Source: Utricularia gibba (taxonomy: Eukaryota; Streptophyta; Magnoliopsida; Lamiales; Lentibulariaceae). From it: a stretch of 64,000 nt of DNA. The stretch's first letter is position 1. The number at the start of each line of letters is the position of its first letter. Of this stretch, positions 11,095-22,900 are shown in pieces. The DNA lies in assembly GCA_002189035.1 (NCBI GenBank), contig NEEC01000009.1, forward strand, positions 2,852,001-2,916,000, in the 5' to 3' direction. The notes beneath the pieces are model-generated. The model made no database searches. It had not been told where the DNA came from and saw nothing but the letters and a program-made list of their open reading frames with translations. Both the position numbers and the translations under genes were made by a program.

Positions 11095-14075
11095 ATGACG
11101 ATCGACGACAACAGCTCTATATACGTCGGCGGCCTACCTTACGAAGTGACGGAGGACAGCCTTCGCAGAGTTTTTGGCTTCTACGGCGCCGTTCTCGCTG
11201 TCAAGGTTTTGGCTTCCTCATTATCTGTTGCCTTGATTCAGTGCGAAATCAGTTTTTCAAATTTATGGGCATGGCAGTTGTCTTGAGTTGATGCATTTTT
11301 TGGAGGCGGAATATGTTCATTGCACCGTGTTTTGTTGAATCCTGCTTGTGTTTCTCCCCCCCGTGAACTGCTTCTTTGCTGTTTTGAACTTTTTTGGTGC
11401 TTCCCTTTGAGTTAGATTCAAAGGCGTATGGTTGAGGCGTAGTCACCGTTAGGCAGTCTGCCATATGCGGCTGTATATCAGTAATGTAATAGAAATGAGT
11501 AAAAGTAGAAAATTTAGGGCTATTGTCGGTTTCGAGTTGGATTATGCTTGCAGAATCTAAAGTTTCCAAATTTTGTGCTTTTGTGGACAGTTATAGTCTG
11601 TGGTTAAGGTCGCAGATAACCAGCTAGATCGTCCTTTATGTTACTCCTTTTTGTGTGCTTGCTTTCAGAACCGTGTTTTTGTGCTGTATTCTTTACAAAA
11701 TGAGCTCTATTTTTAATTTTATGACACAATGGGAAGTGACAAAGGATTTTGATTATCTGACCTTCAGATAATCAATGACCGCTCTGTTGGTGGAAAATGC
11801 TACGGTTTTGTTACTTTTGCAAATCCGAGATCAGCAATTCAAGCGATTGAGGACATGGATGGGAAGGTTATTTTCTCTTCATCTTTTTTGTGATTGGATT
11901 TGCATGGAGATGGATTTCTTTTGCATGCTCAAAGTCCATTAGTTTTTGTGCATCAAAACTCTCAAGTGTTCTTATTGCCCCAGACTATTGATGGGCGTCC
12001 TGTTAAGGTGAATGAAGTAAGGACTAGGGGTGGGAGGCCCCATTATGAACATGAAGGTTCTCGGCGTGATTTTGATAGGGGTGTTGGTCCTGAAAGGGAC
12101 AGAGTGCGGGGTAGAGACATTGACGATCCTTACGATGATCGACATCATAACATGGGACATAGAGGGAGGGCTCGGATTGATGATCAAAACCGGGAAAGAG
12201 GACATGATAGTCATCGAGATCAGTACTTGGAAGAGGAGAGGTTTCAAGATTATGACCGAACGGAGGATGAAGAGTTAGAGCATGGTAGGAAGCGTGAGGT
12301 TGGATGGGAAAGGGAGGGCGAGCAGCAGACGAGCAGTCATAAAATTGCTGATGAAGATGCACGGCCACTGCGCATGCCAGTGAAGAGGTACCACTCATGG
12401 CTTCTATCTTTCAGCTCATATTGAGTACCCATAGCTGCAGATAGTCATTTTTCAATGTATGCATTAGAATCTAGTCTAAATAACTGAACTTGGATCTGTA
12501 CTCTGGATCTAATTTGAACCATAGCACGTTTTTTTTGTGTTATTGTTCTCTAATTAGTTCTGTAGCGGATACTGATGATTCCTGGCGGAACAGGTCAAGA
12601 TTTGATGATCATGGGAGTACAGATCTATCATTGGAGTCATTGCATGACAATCAGTATCAAGTTGACCCCTTGACCTTTGTGGGTACACATCTGGGTTTAC
12701 CTGAGATCTTAGCTGATAATCATCACTTTGTCTCATCAGGGTGAAGGCCATCTGGCAGCTTCAAGTCAAAAGCTTGAAGAACTGCGCAAGGAGGTAGTTA
12801 TCATTTGCCCCTGATTTTTGACGCATTATGGAGCATGTGTCCGATTCCTGGGTCTGACTACAAATATCTTACAGTAGTTATTCTTGTATATATGCTGTTG
12901 GGGTTAATAGATCCGATGTCTATATTTTCATTGTCATTAGTCTGATCATGGCCCTATCTCACTAACTCTGAAGGTCTACCCATCGTTCTGTAACCTCTAG
13001 CAGATTCCACTAGATCTGACTAAATCACAATAACATAAGGGCTCTTCAATCATCTGTAATGTATTGCATATCTATGAGCCATTCTGATGGGTAGTAGGCT
13101 ATTTGATATTTGATGAGCGTAATGGTCATGAATGATTTTTTGGAAACCAGCAATTTGAGGCTATAATTACTATATCAGGGATTTTGCAGCCAACTTTTAA
13201 TACACTCATGCCTTGAATATTGTTTTTTTTTTCCTAAAAAAATGCAACATTTTAAGAATAGGCTTTCTGTTAATCAGGTATCTCATATCGATGGACTGGT
13301 TGCAAATAAGGAAGACACTGTCTCCTGGTTAAAGGATAAATACCAGGTACAGTACATTGTTATTTGCAGATATCATGTACTTACTCGACTGTACATTTCC
13401 CAGCTGTCATATCTGTTATATTTTATCCACGCTGTTTTTCTTAAAGAAATTGGAAGATTCCCTGGTGGCTGCAAAAAAGCTTAGCCAATATCGTCGCAAT
13501 CAGTTAGCCAAGGTAAAGATGCAATCTTTGGGTCTTTGTTGACCAAGTTTGCACTGTATTTTATTCATTTGTTGTTTCGTCCAGTTGTACAAGTGCTATG
13601 AACAAATGAGAGACTACGAGGCAATGTTCAAAAATTCAGAGCATGAGCTCCAGGTAACCCCTTTTCAAATTTTGCTATTTATGCCTCCAACATTTTGTAT
13701 CTGGCCATGGTATATTTATTGTTCATCCTGAATCAGAATCTGTGTCCTGAGTTCGAAATTCTGCTGAGCAAAATCCTGTCTCTTCTGATTGTTGCAATTG
13801 TAGCCATAGTAAAATATTATTCAGTTTTTTAGGCCATTCTTGAGCAGAAATGTTCATTTTCTGATTAGCGTGAACATCCACAAGGAACAGAAGTGGAAGT
13901 TATTATCAGGGTTTAGGCTGCACTTGCAATAGCCCCAGGCTCTCTGCTGAATCTCCTTCTCCCACAAAACTCATCAACCAAAGTCTCTCTCTTCTCCACG
14001 CAGGCCCTTGCTGATTCCACTGCGATCGAACTGGAAAACGGCGATGATGGAATAGTCGCCAACGGAAGAGCCTGA
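11095..14075 (+). CDS. RRM-type RNA-binding protein with arginine/aspartate-rich linker and coiled-coil tail
   Basis: Exons: 11095-11205, 11768-11876, 11984-12387, 12558-12660, 12740-12793, 13278-13346, 13447-13512, 13585-13653, 14004-14075. The N-terminal RRM carries RNP2 (IYVGGL, residues about 8-13) and RNP1 (KCYGFVTF), ending IEDMDGKTIDGRPVKVNEV. Next is a region rich in Arg, Asp, Glu and His (REGER/RDR-like, residues about 80-210), as in splicing-associated proteins. The last five exons form a leucine- and charge-rich coiled coil (SSQKLEELRKEVSHIDGLVA, KLEDSLVAAKKLSQYRRNQL, LYKCYEQMRDYEAMFKNSEH) and end in ENGDDGIVANGRA. The 12660/12661 donor (CAA|gttgac) is weak and was chosen because it keeps the coiled-coil frame. 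A nuclear role in pre-mRNA processing is likely from domain content, but I do not recognise a named orthologue. Confidence 0.82.
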
Positions 14076-14663
14076 TCAATGACTAGGTGCTACAAATCTT
14101 CTTTGCTTCAAGAAATTTGGTTTTCTGTAGTTTGCCTTCAGTTCTACTAAAATGACATGGGGATTCGTCCCTCCTGCATCCTGTTCACAGTTTAGGCCAT
14201 CCTACTTTCGAACCCACTCCTATTTATTGCTCTCTCCTCTTCTGCAACTTTGTTTTGGAGTAGAAAAGGAATAATTTCTATGTTGTGTTTTTTGCCAGAA
14301 AATGGAAAAAAAATTTGAGAACCAATCAGGTTATTGATAAATATTCTTCGCTTTGGGGTTGAAAATAATTTTTTAAAATAAATTTATTCGTAATTAATAA
14401 TAAAATTATTTATAAAAGTAAAAATTAGAGAATCATTTGTTGCAATCTTGGTAAAAATTACAACAAAAATTAATAAAAATAATAATTTTAATCACTTTAT
14501 TTAAAAATAAATGATTAGACCAAATTTCAAGTCGCTTGAAATGATTTAGTAATTTGAGTATTTTTTATATGTTTTTTTTATCAAATTTGCAAATGATAAA
14601 AAAACATGCCTTTTGATTTGAATAAATTTAATAGTTATTGCAAATTTCACATATTGAGCATTA
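14076..14663. other. AT-rich intergenic region between convergent RRM and cupin genes
   Basis: Holds the 3' UTR of the RRM gene, then from about 14330 strongly AT-rich sequence with runs of TTTAAA/AATAAA type. No gene or structured RNA seen. Confidence 0.45.
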
Positions 14664-16032
14664 TTAACCACGCCCTTCGCCGGAGAAAAAAAGGATCCGC
14701 GATTCAGTTGGGCGGGGGAAGAAGATGGCTTCCGCCGCTCTCTTGGAAGTGAACTTGTTTTCGACGTCGGCCGGCACATTGAACGCCGCCTGAAGAACCT
14801 GGGGCGACAGCGCCTTCCACACGGACGTCCTTCCGGCAAGGTGTGTGAACACAGGGCTACCGAGGCAACATGAAGGTAATAAGCGGAACCCTAGATAAGT
14901 GGAATGATGATTTTTGCTTACTCGGGAGTGGTGATGATAGAGAACCAGTCCATGCCGTCGGGATCGGCGATCTTGGAAACCACGAAGAATCGGGGGACGA
15001 TGAACAGATTGCCGGCCTTCACCGTCGTCTCCAGCACGCGCTTCCCATCGACGCCCACGACCTGGACTCTGCCGCCCCGCGGACTACGTAAGTCACCTGT
15101 TGAACTCCAAGATTGTGATGATATTTTATAATATTATAAAGTTTTGTAGTATATTACACACCTGAAGGGCGGAGTCGCAGGAGAATCCTGGGGAACACAT
15201 GGCGGAGCCGTCGAGGCGAACGAGATCCGCCCCAAGTCCGACTTCTCCGACCAACGGCAAATTCTTAGTCGTCAGAACCACCACTTTGCCACCGCCCTTG
15301 ATGTCGGTATCCAGCGGCGCCTCCTCGCAATTCAGGGCCATCCCTGAGTAGTGCTCCTTCTTCGGCTCCGGCATTTTGGTCCCCGGCGCCAGCTTCACGA
15401 TTCCCTTGGCCGATTGGGAACCGACGAGCGTCTTCACGGTGGCTTCGTCCAGATCCCATGCCCTGCTCACGAATTCCGGCGAGAATCCGGTGAATATTCC
15501 ATTGGGACCGGTGAGGTAGAAGTCGGTGAAGGAGCCCGGTTTGTGGGCTTTCGAGGTGTCTCCCAGAAACAGAACCGCGAATTCCGTGTCCTCTTTGTTG
15601 TACCACCATGTGGTTACTCCGAAAGGAAGAGCCACCGCGTCGCCCTTCTTGATTGCCACTACTTTCTCTTCCTTCTCCGGCAACACGATTCCGGCGACTC
15701 CACACCCTGCGACAAAATTCCGGAAATTAGTGCGCACGATATCAACTTACACTGCGGCATTGAGACTGACCCTTCCCATTGTGAATTTTGAAAACAAGGC
15801 ACCGGAAAGTGTAATCGGAGAACAAGCTTTGATTACCTTGGAGAACGTACGCGACTTTGGGGGAATCGGAGTAGCGGGGCAAGGCGAAGCCGTTCTTCTC
15901 TAGGACGAGTTTAGCAGCTCCGATATTGCCGTTTTTAAGCATGGGGAGTTCGTCGGGACACCACGCGTAGTACGCGCCGCCGTCCCCGCCGTAAACCTTC
16001 TTCGCCAGTTTCGGGGATAGATCGATCTCCAT
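14664..16032 (-). CDS. Glutelin type-D / 11S-globulin-like double-cupin protein, interrupted by two one-base frameshifts
   Basis: Resembles the cytosolic RmlC-like cupins At1g07750/At2g28680 (glutelin type-D 1-like). Exons right to left: 15837-16032 (MEIDLSPKLAKKVYGGDGG), 15162-15706, 14922-15096, and the last exon ending at 14856. The first cupin includes GFALPRYSDSPKVAYVLQG and VAGIVLPEKEEKVVAIKKGD; the second includes VVGVDGKRVLETTVKAGNLF and IVPRFFVVSKIADPDGMDWF. Two breaks are visible. In exon 3, frame 0 reads VTYVVRGA, but the conserved GRVQVVGVDG continues in another frame, as if one G/C were lost near 15072. Near 14714-14718 a run of five G (plus strand) puts the usual FFPPPN-stop ending out of frame, and the ORF instead runs to 14664. 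Both losses lie in G/C runs. It could be a recent pseudogene, but sequencing or assembly error is equally or more likely. The upstream ATG in frame at 16041 is less likely. Confidence 0.85.
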
Positions 16033-16483
16033 TCTCTTCAAGCACGGAAGAAATGGAGCAGGTTACGTAACCTATTTAAGGCTGTGCCGTGCGTAACTAA
16101 TGGCGAGGGAACGCCGTTTGGTAACGTTAACTTCTAACGGATTTGACCAACTATACTAAAATAATTAAATAATGTCCTAATGTGATTTATAGTTTAATTA
16201 CATACCATAAAATCATTAAATTTTATTAAATTCAAATTAATCAATGGTTTCAATCCATTTAAATAATAATTTTTATTTAAAAAAATGTTTAAAGTTAATT
16301 TAATTCATTATAGAATTCAATATGAAATAAATTCAACTTGTTTTTAAAATTCATGCAAATTCATTATTATTATTGTTTTTTATTTTTCTGTGTTTGGGAA
16401 AATGCAAAATACGGATAACCCCCCCTATCTTGTTTGCAGCATCGTCCTGGCAGCGATCAAGGGGTGAGTTTTTCCCAGAATCC
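16033..16483. promoter_or_regulatory. Divergent promoter region between cupin and ALB3 genes
   Basis: About 450 bp between two start codons pointing outward. The cupin-proximal part is GC-balanced; 16140-16380 is AT-rich. Nothing coding is seen apart from the ALB3 leader, where an in-frame ORF extends upstream of the chosen ATG. Confidence 0.45.
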
Positions 16484-19438
16484 ATGGCGAGGACCCTGAT
16501 TTCCTCTCCTTTAGTACTCAGGGATCCTCCTCTTCCTTCTCTCCCTCGTCATCTCCATCTTCACAGAGGAAGGCGCGTCAGCACCCAAGTGAAAGCCAGC
16601 CTCCATCATCATATTGCCCATTCAGTTGATTTTAATGGGATAGTTGAGAGAGCTGAGAGCTTGCTCTACGCTTTAGCCGACGCTACTGTGGCGGCGGGGG
16701 ATGCTGGCGGGGCAGTTATCTCTGATTCTGCTGCTACCCAAAAAAGCGGGGGCTGGTTTGGTTTCATTTCCGATTCTATGGAAGTTGTTTTGAAGGTAGG
16801 TATCAGTTTTGTAGGTTTTCTGTTACTGAAATTGGCTTTGTGTTTTATGATATTTCAGTAAAATTATGAACATTTTGAACTGGATGGAGAAATAAGATTC
16901 ACTGTCAGGTCGTCAGTTGAATCAGTTAGAAACTTTCTTTTGCGTTGTTGACGAGGGTCTCAAGTGTGATAGCCATGAGTTCATTTTTTGAGTTTCATTA
17001 GAAAACTTTTTATTTCTGTTCAAATTTCTTTATGCGATGTTTTGAAAATGGATAGCTGAGTGTTGGCATGTGTTTCACTTGTAATAGGTACTTAAGGATG
17101 TCCTGGCGACAGTTCATGTGCCATATGCTTATGGATTTGCAATCATACTGCTCACTGTCCTTGTCAAAATCGCAACGTTTCCATTGACAAAGCAACAGGT
17201 TAGTCGGTTGCATTCTCTTGGCAATCAGTATGTAACTCAATCTCCCAGTCAATTTCAACCGAAACTTCAACATGGTATTTGCTCCAGGTTGAATCCACAC
17301 TGGCAATGCAGAATCTTCAACCAAAGATCAAGGCCATCCAACAAAGATACGCTGGAAATCAAGTGAGCATATTTTTTTAGTATTCTGTCATACAATACTA
17401 TAATAGAGTATTGCTATTGAACCTTCTTTGAGTTGTCTTATACGAGTTTTTATATCCATGCATTAAATTTCTCTAAATGAAAACATTGAAATTAAATATT
17501 CCAACTGAAATCTGGGTTATGCTCCAGGAAAGAATCCAACTTGAAACTGCTCGTTTATACTCCCAGGCAGGGGTGAATCCTCTAGCAGGTAATGCTGTAA
17601 TTCAAGTTGGCTTGCCTAATAATTTCTTAGATGTTCATCTTGCAGTATATGGTTTCTTGAACTGATGTTTGCTTTGCTCCTCTCTCTTAAGAAGATACTT
17701 TTTTTTTTGCTTCATTGAGATACAATACTAAATGTTTCTTAGATGAGTCAGAGTCCAATGTAACCCACCACACTGTGTTACTCATCATTTCAAGAATGCG
17801 TTTGCTTCAGATATAATTTGTCTCCCCCGTTTCCCGTATGAAGGATGCTGTTTTTTTATCAGATTTAAGAAAAATAAAACATGATGCCAATCTTGTTCTG
17901 TTGTGACAGGATGCCTTCCAACCTTGGCTACTATACCTGTGTGGATAGGCTTATACCAGGCTCTCTCGAACGTAGCTAATGAGGTACCAGGGAAAATAAT
18001 ACAGTGTATCACTCTACTTACTGAATCTATAGACTTGAGTTATTTTCTAGTTTTTTAAGGGTTTCTGCATGAAAATAGGGTCTGCTGACTGAAGGATTCT
18101 TTTGGATTCCTTCCTTGGGGGGGCCAACGACAATAGCTGCTCGGCAGAGTGGATCTGGTATTTCATGGTTGTTACCTTTTGTGGTAAGATAAGCCAATGC
18201 TTTTTTTTTTTTTTTTTTGAAAGCAACTAAGAGTTATATACTGGTATTTATAAAAGCAAAACGGAGAAAACTGTAAAGAGAGGAAAATATAGATGCCTAT
18301 CATACACAATGTTTGTTTTCTAAAGAATAACTAATGCATGTCTTTTTCTTATGGAGAGCCTCCATAATAGCCGTCTATGCATGGGAATAGGAACTAAGTT
18401 TGGTGATCTCGTAGAAAACATTTTATGCATTTGCAGGATGGGCATCCTCCACTGGGTTGGAGTGACACTGCAGCGTACCTTGTGTTACCTGTTCTTCTTG
18501 TTGTATCACAATATGTCTCGATGGAAATAATGAAGCCCCCACAAGTAGGTTTTCCATTGAATGGGGATCTCTCTCTTGTTTTCATTTTCTCGGTTCCTTA
18601 TATCCATTTGTATTGATTCGTTCCATGTATCTCATAGACAGAAGATCCTTCTCAAAAGAACACACTTCTCATTCTGAAGTTTCTGCCACTCATGATCGGC
18701 TACTTTTCCCTGTCCGTTCCATCCGGGCTATCCATATACTGGTAATGTATGCTGCATTCAGCTACGTTGATGTCTATTTAGAAGCAAATTCTGCTTGAGC
18801 AGCCTCGCCTAAAACTCTTGGTGTGTATGATAGTGTATCACAATGCTTTTGAGTCCACCATGAAAGGGAATGTTAATCCGAAGTGTAGGTTCACGAACAA
18901 TGTACTCAGCACAGCACAGCAGGTATGGCTACGAAAGCCGGGAGGAGCTAAGCCTGCCGTGAATGAAAATGCTGGTGGGATCATCACCGCCGGACAAGCC
19001 AAACGATCAGGAGTCACCACTCCTGAAAGGAACGGCGAAAGGTAAAAGATTCTGGTTTCCCTCTTCAAGATGTTGACAGTTACATTTGACAGCTAAGAAA
19101 ATCTTCCTTTGAATAGATTCAGCAAATTAAAAGAAGAAGAGAGGAGGAAGAAGAAAACTGCTGCCGCACTTCCTATAGTTGATGTTGAAGCATCTGTTGC
19201 CCCTGCTTCAGACTCTTCTGAAACCGAAACCGAAACCAAAACGGATGCCGAAACAAAGGTTCAAAAATGCTGTGGATATTTATTCTAGCTTCTATGTGAC
19301 CATTGCTTATCAAGTATGTGCGCTGTTTGCTTCCACCAGGAACAAGAAGTTCTTGAGGCGTATGCTTCAAGTGGCGTTAAACCAGTACCTGCAGAACCCC
19401 GGAAAAGCAAACGATCGAGAAGGAAGCGTACGGTATGA
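16484..19438 (+). CDS. ALB3: ALBINO3 chloroplast inner-membrane insertase (Oxa1/YidC family)
   Basis: ALB3 inserts light-harvesting proteins into the thylakoid membrane together with cpSRP43/cpFtsY. Exons: 16484-16795, 17088-17198, 17288-17362, 17528-17588, 17910-17983, 18079-18183, 18437-18544, 18638-18741, 18899-19041, 19117-19258, 19340-19438. The start MARTLISSPLVLRDPPLPSL opens a Ser/Arg-rich transit peptide. The 60-kDa inner-membrane-protein core follows: VPYAYGFAIILLTVLVKIAT, PLTKQQVESTLAMQNLQPKI, ERIQLETARLYSQAGVNPLA, GCLPTLATIPVWIGLYQALS and NTLLILKFLPLMIGYFSLSV. The Lys/Arg-rich stromal tail FSKLKEEERRKKK ... RKSKRSRRKRTV matches the cpSRP43-binding tail of ALB3 proteins. All junctions are GT-AG and in frame; the gene looks intact. 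Confidence 0.95.
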
Positions 19439-19998
19439 CAGACAGTGTTTGTATATCTTTGTCGACATAGAAGATTCAGATTCAGATTGATTCATAAATC
19501 ACATAGCGGCCATTTTTGTAACCGGCCAACAGTCGAAGGTGCAACCACTAAGGCCTAGTTGAGAGTGATTATAAGTCGTATTTAAAAAACTGTAATTGAA
19601 TCGTTCATAATAAAAAAAATGGATTAATTTATTATAAGTTATTCGTGAAAAATTTATGATTGAAATATATTTATCTAATATAATGTTATTAAAGTATATA
19701 TATATATATATATGATACATATTTATTTAAATATAAATAATTTAAATACAATATTAATTAAACCTTACTGACGAATGTTAGCATTATCTGCATTTTGGGA
19801 AAGAAATTATATTTTCTTGATGGAATATGTAATTATTATCCATCTAATTTTGTATAATTTATTTTTAATTATAATTTCCAGCGGGCAGAAGAGGGGGTTG
19901 GGTTTCTCGTTTCCCAACGGCTCTGCGTCCAACTTTTGGCGCCATTCCTCTAAACCTCGAGGAACCACCGCCCCGCCGCTCTGACTTCTGAAGCCAAA
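19439..19998. other. Intergenic between ALB3 and MSH7
   Basis: ALB3 3' UTR, then AT-rich spacer with a TA microsatellite at 19695-19712, then the MSH7 leader. The two genes are in the same orientation; no other gene is seen. Confidence 0.45.
19695..19712. repeat. (TA)9 microsatellite
   Basis: Uninterrupted alternating TA dinucleotides in the ALB3-MSH7 spacer. Confidence 0.85.
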
Positions 19999-22900
19999 AT
20001 GAAGCGGCAGCTATCGATACTCTCGTTTTTCAAAGAGCCGGAACCAATCGTTGATGAAGTCAAAGGGATTGATACTCCGCCGGAGAAGGTGCCGCGGAAG
20101 GTTCTGCCCGACGGCGGGGACTCTCTGTTCTCGAGCATTAAACACAAGTTCTCCAAACTTGAAAGCAGCAAAAAACCTCCGTCCGAAAACAGGTTTATCT
20201 TCTTGATATTTTATATGTCTTTTTTGTTTATAGAAGTTTTTTTTTTTTTTTTTGCATTTTTGTAGTGTTGGGCCTGAAGAAGATTCGTAGATGTCATGTT
20301 CTGCCGCATTTTACTCCAAAAGATGTTTGAGTTATCTTGTTTGTCTGTTTTTTTTTTCCTGCACATTTGGTGGAATCTCTACTTTTGATTGTTATGAAGC
20401 GTTTGGTACGGAAATTTCAAATAACCTCTCTGTAATCTGAAAATGAAGCCTATGCATTTTGAAAATCTTACTTGACGATGTTGTACATTTATTAGGTTTT
20501 TTTTTAGAGTAGAAAATGATGTTACTTAACTATGGGATTCCTCGAAGTGATCAGGTTGTCTTTTGTGTTGTTGCAAGTGCGCTTGTAAAACCAAGAGGCT
20601 TCTAAAGAATTTTTCTATCAGTTATTAATCTGTGCAGGAAAAAAATGATATCTATTTTTTTGCTGCGTTGAGTCATAATTTTCATTATGTACAAGTATTC
20701 ATGGGTGTTCGAGTATCCTCATCTTTTGTGACATGCAGGGTCAATTTGGAAGACATTGCACTTGTTGATACCCGGTCTGCAAAATACCATGGACCAGAAT
20801 TCTTGGACGAAACAGGTTCCTCACCAATAGCAAATTTCACTAAGAATGCTGTCTTTGCTGAAAGGCAAGTTGGTTCAGGACGGGGTAAAAGTCGCTCATT
20901 TCCAAAATGTATGGAGGATGATATTCTTGGGTCAGAAAAGCCTATCGTGAAATCTCTTGTTCCTGGACTGAAGCGTGTCCAGAAGGATACATGTGACTAT
21001 GAGAAAAAGACAGAATTTCATTTGCATGACCAAACAAAAAAGGTTAAACTTCAGCAGGACTCTGGCGCTGTAAATAAAAGTATAGATCTGGATTCTGGAG
21101 TTCTCAGTAAATTTGAATGGCTACATCCATCGCGAATCAAGGATGCTAACGGGCGAAAGCCTTCGGATCCTCTCTATGATGCAAAGACTCTTTACATCCC
21201 TTCTGATGCCCTGAAAAAAATGACAGCATCTCAAAGGCAATATTGGGATGTAAAACGAAACTACATGGATGTGATCCTTTTTTTCAAAGTGGTTAGTTTG
21301 TTATTATCTCCCATTTTCTTTAGCGTTCTTTAAGTCATGTCATGTATTAAGTATTTTATTACTTCAACATGAACTAGGATATCTCATTCGTCTTCCATGG
21401 TATAGTCAATAAATACTTCTTACTTTTGTACTTTATGTCTTTTTCATAAAATTGTGCTTTGTTTTTTACAAATGTTCTCGTTAGCTAATACTATCATTCA
21501 AAACAGGGGAAATTTTATGAGCTGTATGAATTAGATGCTGAAGTTGGTCACAAGGAACTGGATTGGAAAATAACATTGAGTGGCGTAGGAAAATGTAGAC
21601 AAGTAAGCTGTTGCTCTATTTAACGCTTCACATGCAGTGCCCATTATTATGAATTTGTTGTTTTCTGCAGGTTGGTGTATCCGAAAGTGGAATTGATGAT
21701 GCCGTTGAGAAGTTGATTGCTCGTGGGTATGAAAAACTTTTGAACTTCCATTACCTAAGCATGCGATTACTTTTTGTCTGGAACAAAAAAAAAATGTGAA
21801 AAATTTTTAAGATGGTTGTTGAAATTTGGATCCATCCCCACTTGTAGTTAACAAATGTCATTTTTTTCTGACCATTATGATTTCATCATTTCGTTAAACA
21901 TGTTTCAGCAATGTAATATACTTCGTGTTTGATATATCTTAAAGTCTTACCTCTTTAGATCCATAAGATTAGGTTGCAATGCTGAGACTATCCTTATCCC
22001 TGTTTCTTTTGGATTGAAGCTACAAGGTTGGCAGGATGGAACAGCTGGAAACATCTGAACATGCAAAATCTAGGGGGGCTGCATCTGTAAGTTTGTTATT
22101 TAGTTCTCTGGAGATCCAAGGCTTTTATGTTTTGATTGAATTTAAATGAACAAATATGTCAAATCAATGATTACTTTTGAAGAAAAATCTGAATATGTTC
22201 ATATCAAAATGTTCATATCACATAAGGTTGGCAGTGCTTTTTTTTTTTTAATACAGAACCTTAGCTCTCAAAATGTTCATATCACATATGGAGCACTCTA
22301 AGTTACTTCATTACATTAAACCAAGAAATGATGGGTTTTGAGTGTGGTAGTTATTTTAATATTCTCTGCACCGTCTCTGTATACATACTATGTGCTTAAG
22401 TAGCCACTGAATGAGATTGGAGAGACATTCTCAGGTCATTCCAAGAAAGCTGATTCATGTACTGACTCCTGCAACTTCGTACGGAAGTAGTGTTGGACCT
22501 GATGCTGTTCACCTTCTATCATTAAGGGAGGTTAGTTGATGTAACGTTGTCGTTTTTTTACTTTTTATCGTAGTGAGGAAAATGTATGGTGTTTCATTTG
22601 ATAGAGAACATCTTTTTTAAATGGTTATAAAATTTTAATACTGGAGATGCAAGGAAATGCTCCGAAGTTTCTATATCCATCTTCAGATCATGTTACGAGA
22701 AAAACCTATGTATGCAAAGCTCTTTTAATTGAGAACACCTTTTTTATTTGCTTCAACTCAGGATTGTAGCATAGGAAGTTCTTCAAATGCCTTTGGTTTT
22801 GCATTTGTGGATTGCGCTTCTTTAAAATTCTGGGTTGGTTCAATCGCTGATGATGCAGCATGCTCAGCTTTGGGATCTTTGCTGGCGCAGGTATGCTCGT

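Noticed and set aside
12024-12398. Long minus-strand ORFs opposite the RRM gene
   Set aside because: They are the antisense of the Arg/Asp-rich linker and have no motifs.
22206-22287. Repeated AAAATGTTCATATCACATA words in an MSH7 intron
   Set aside because: Two short direct copies in AT-rich intron, too little to call an element.
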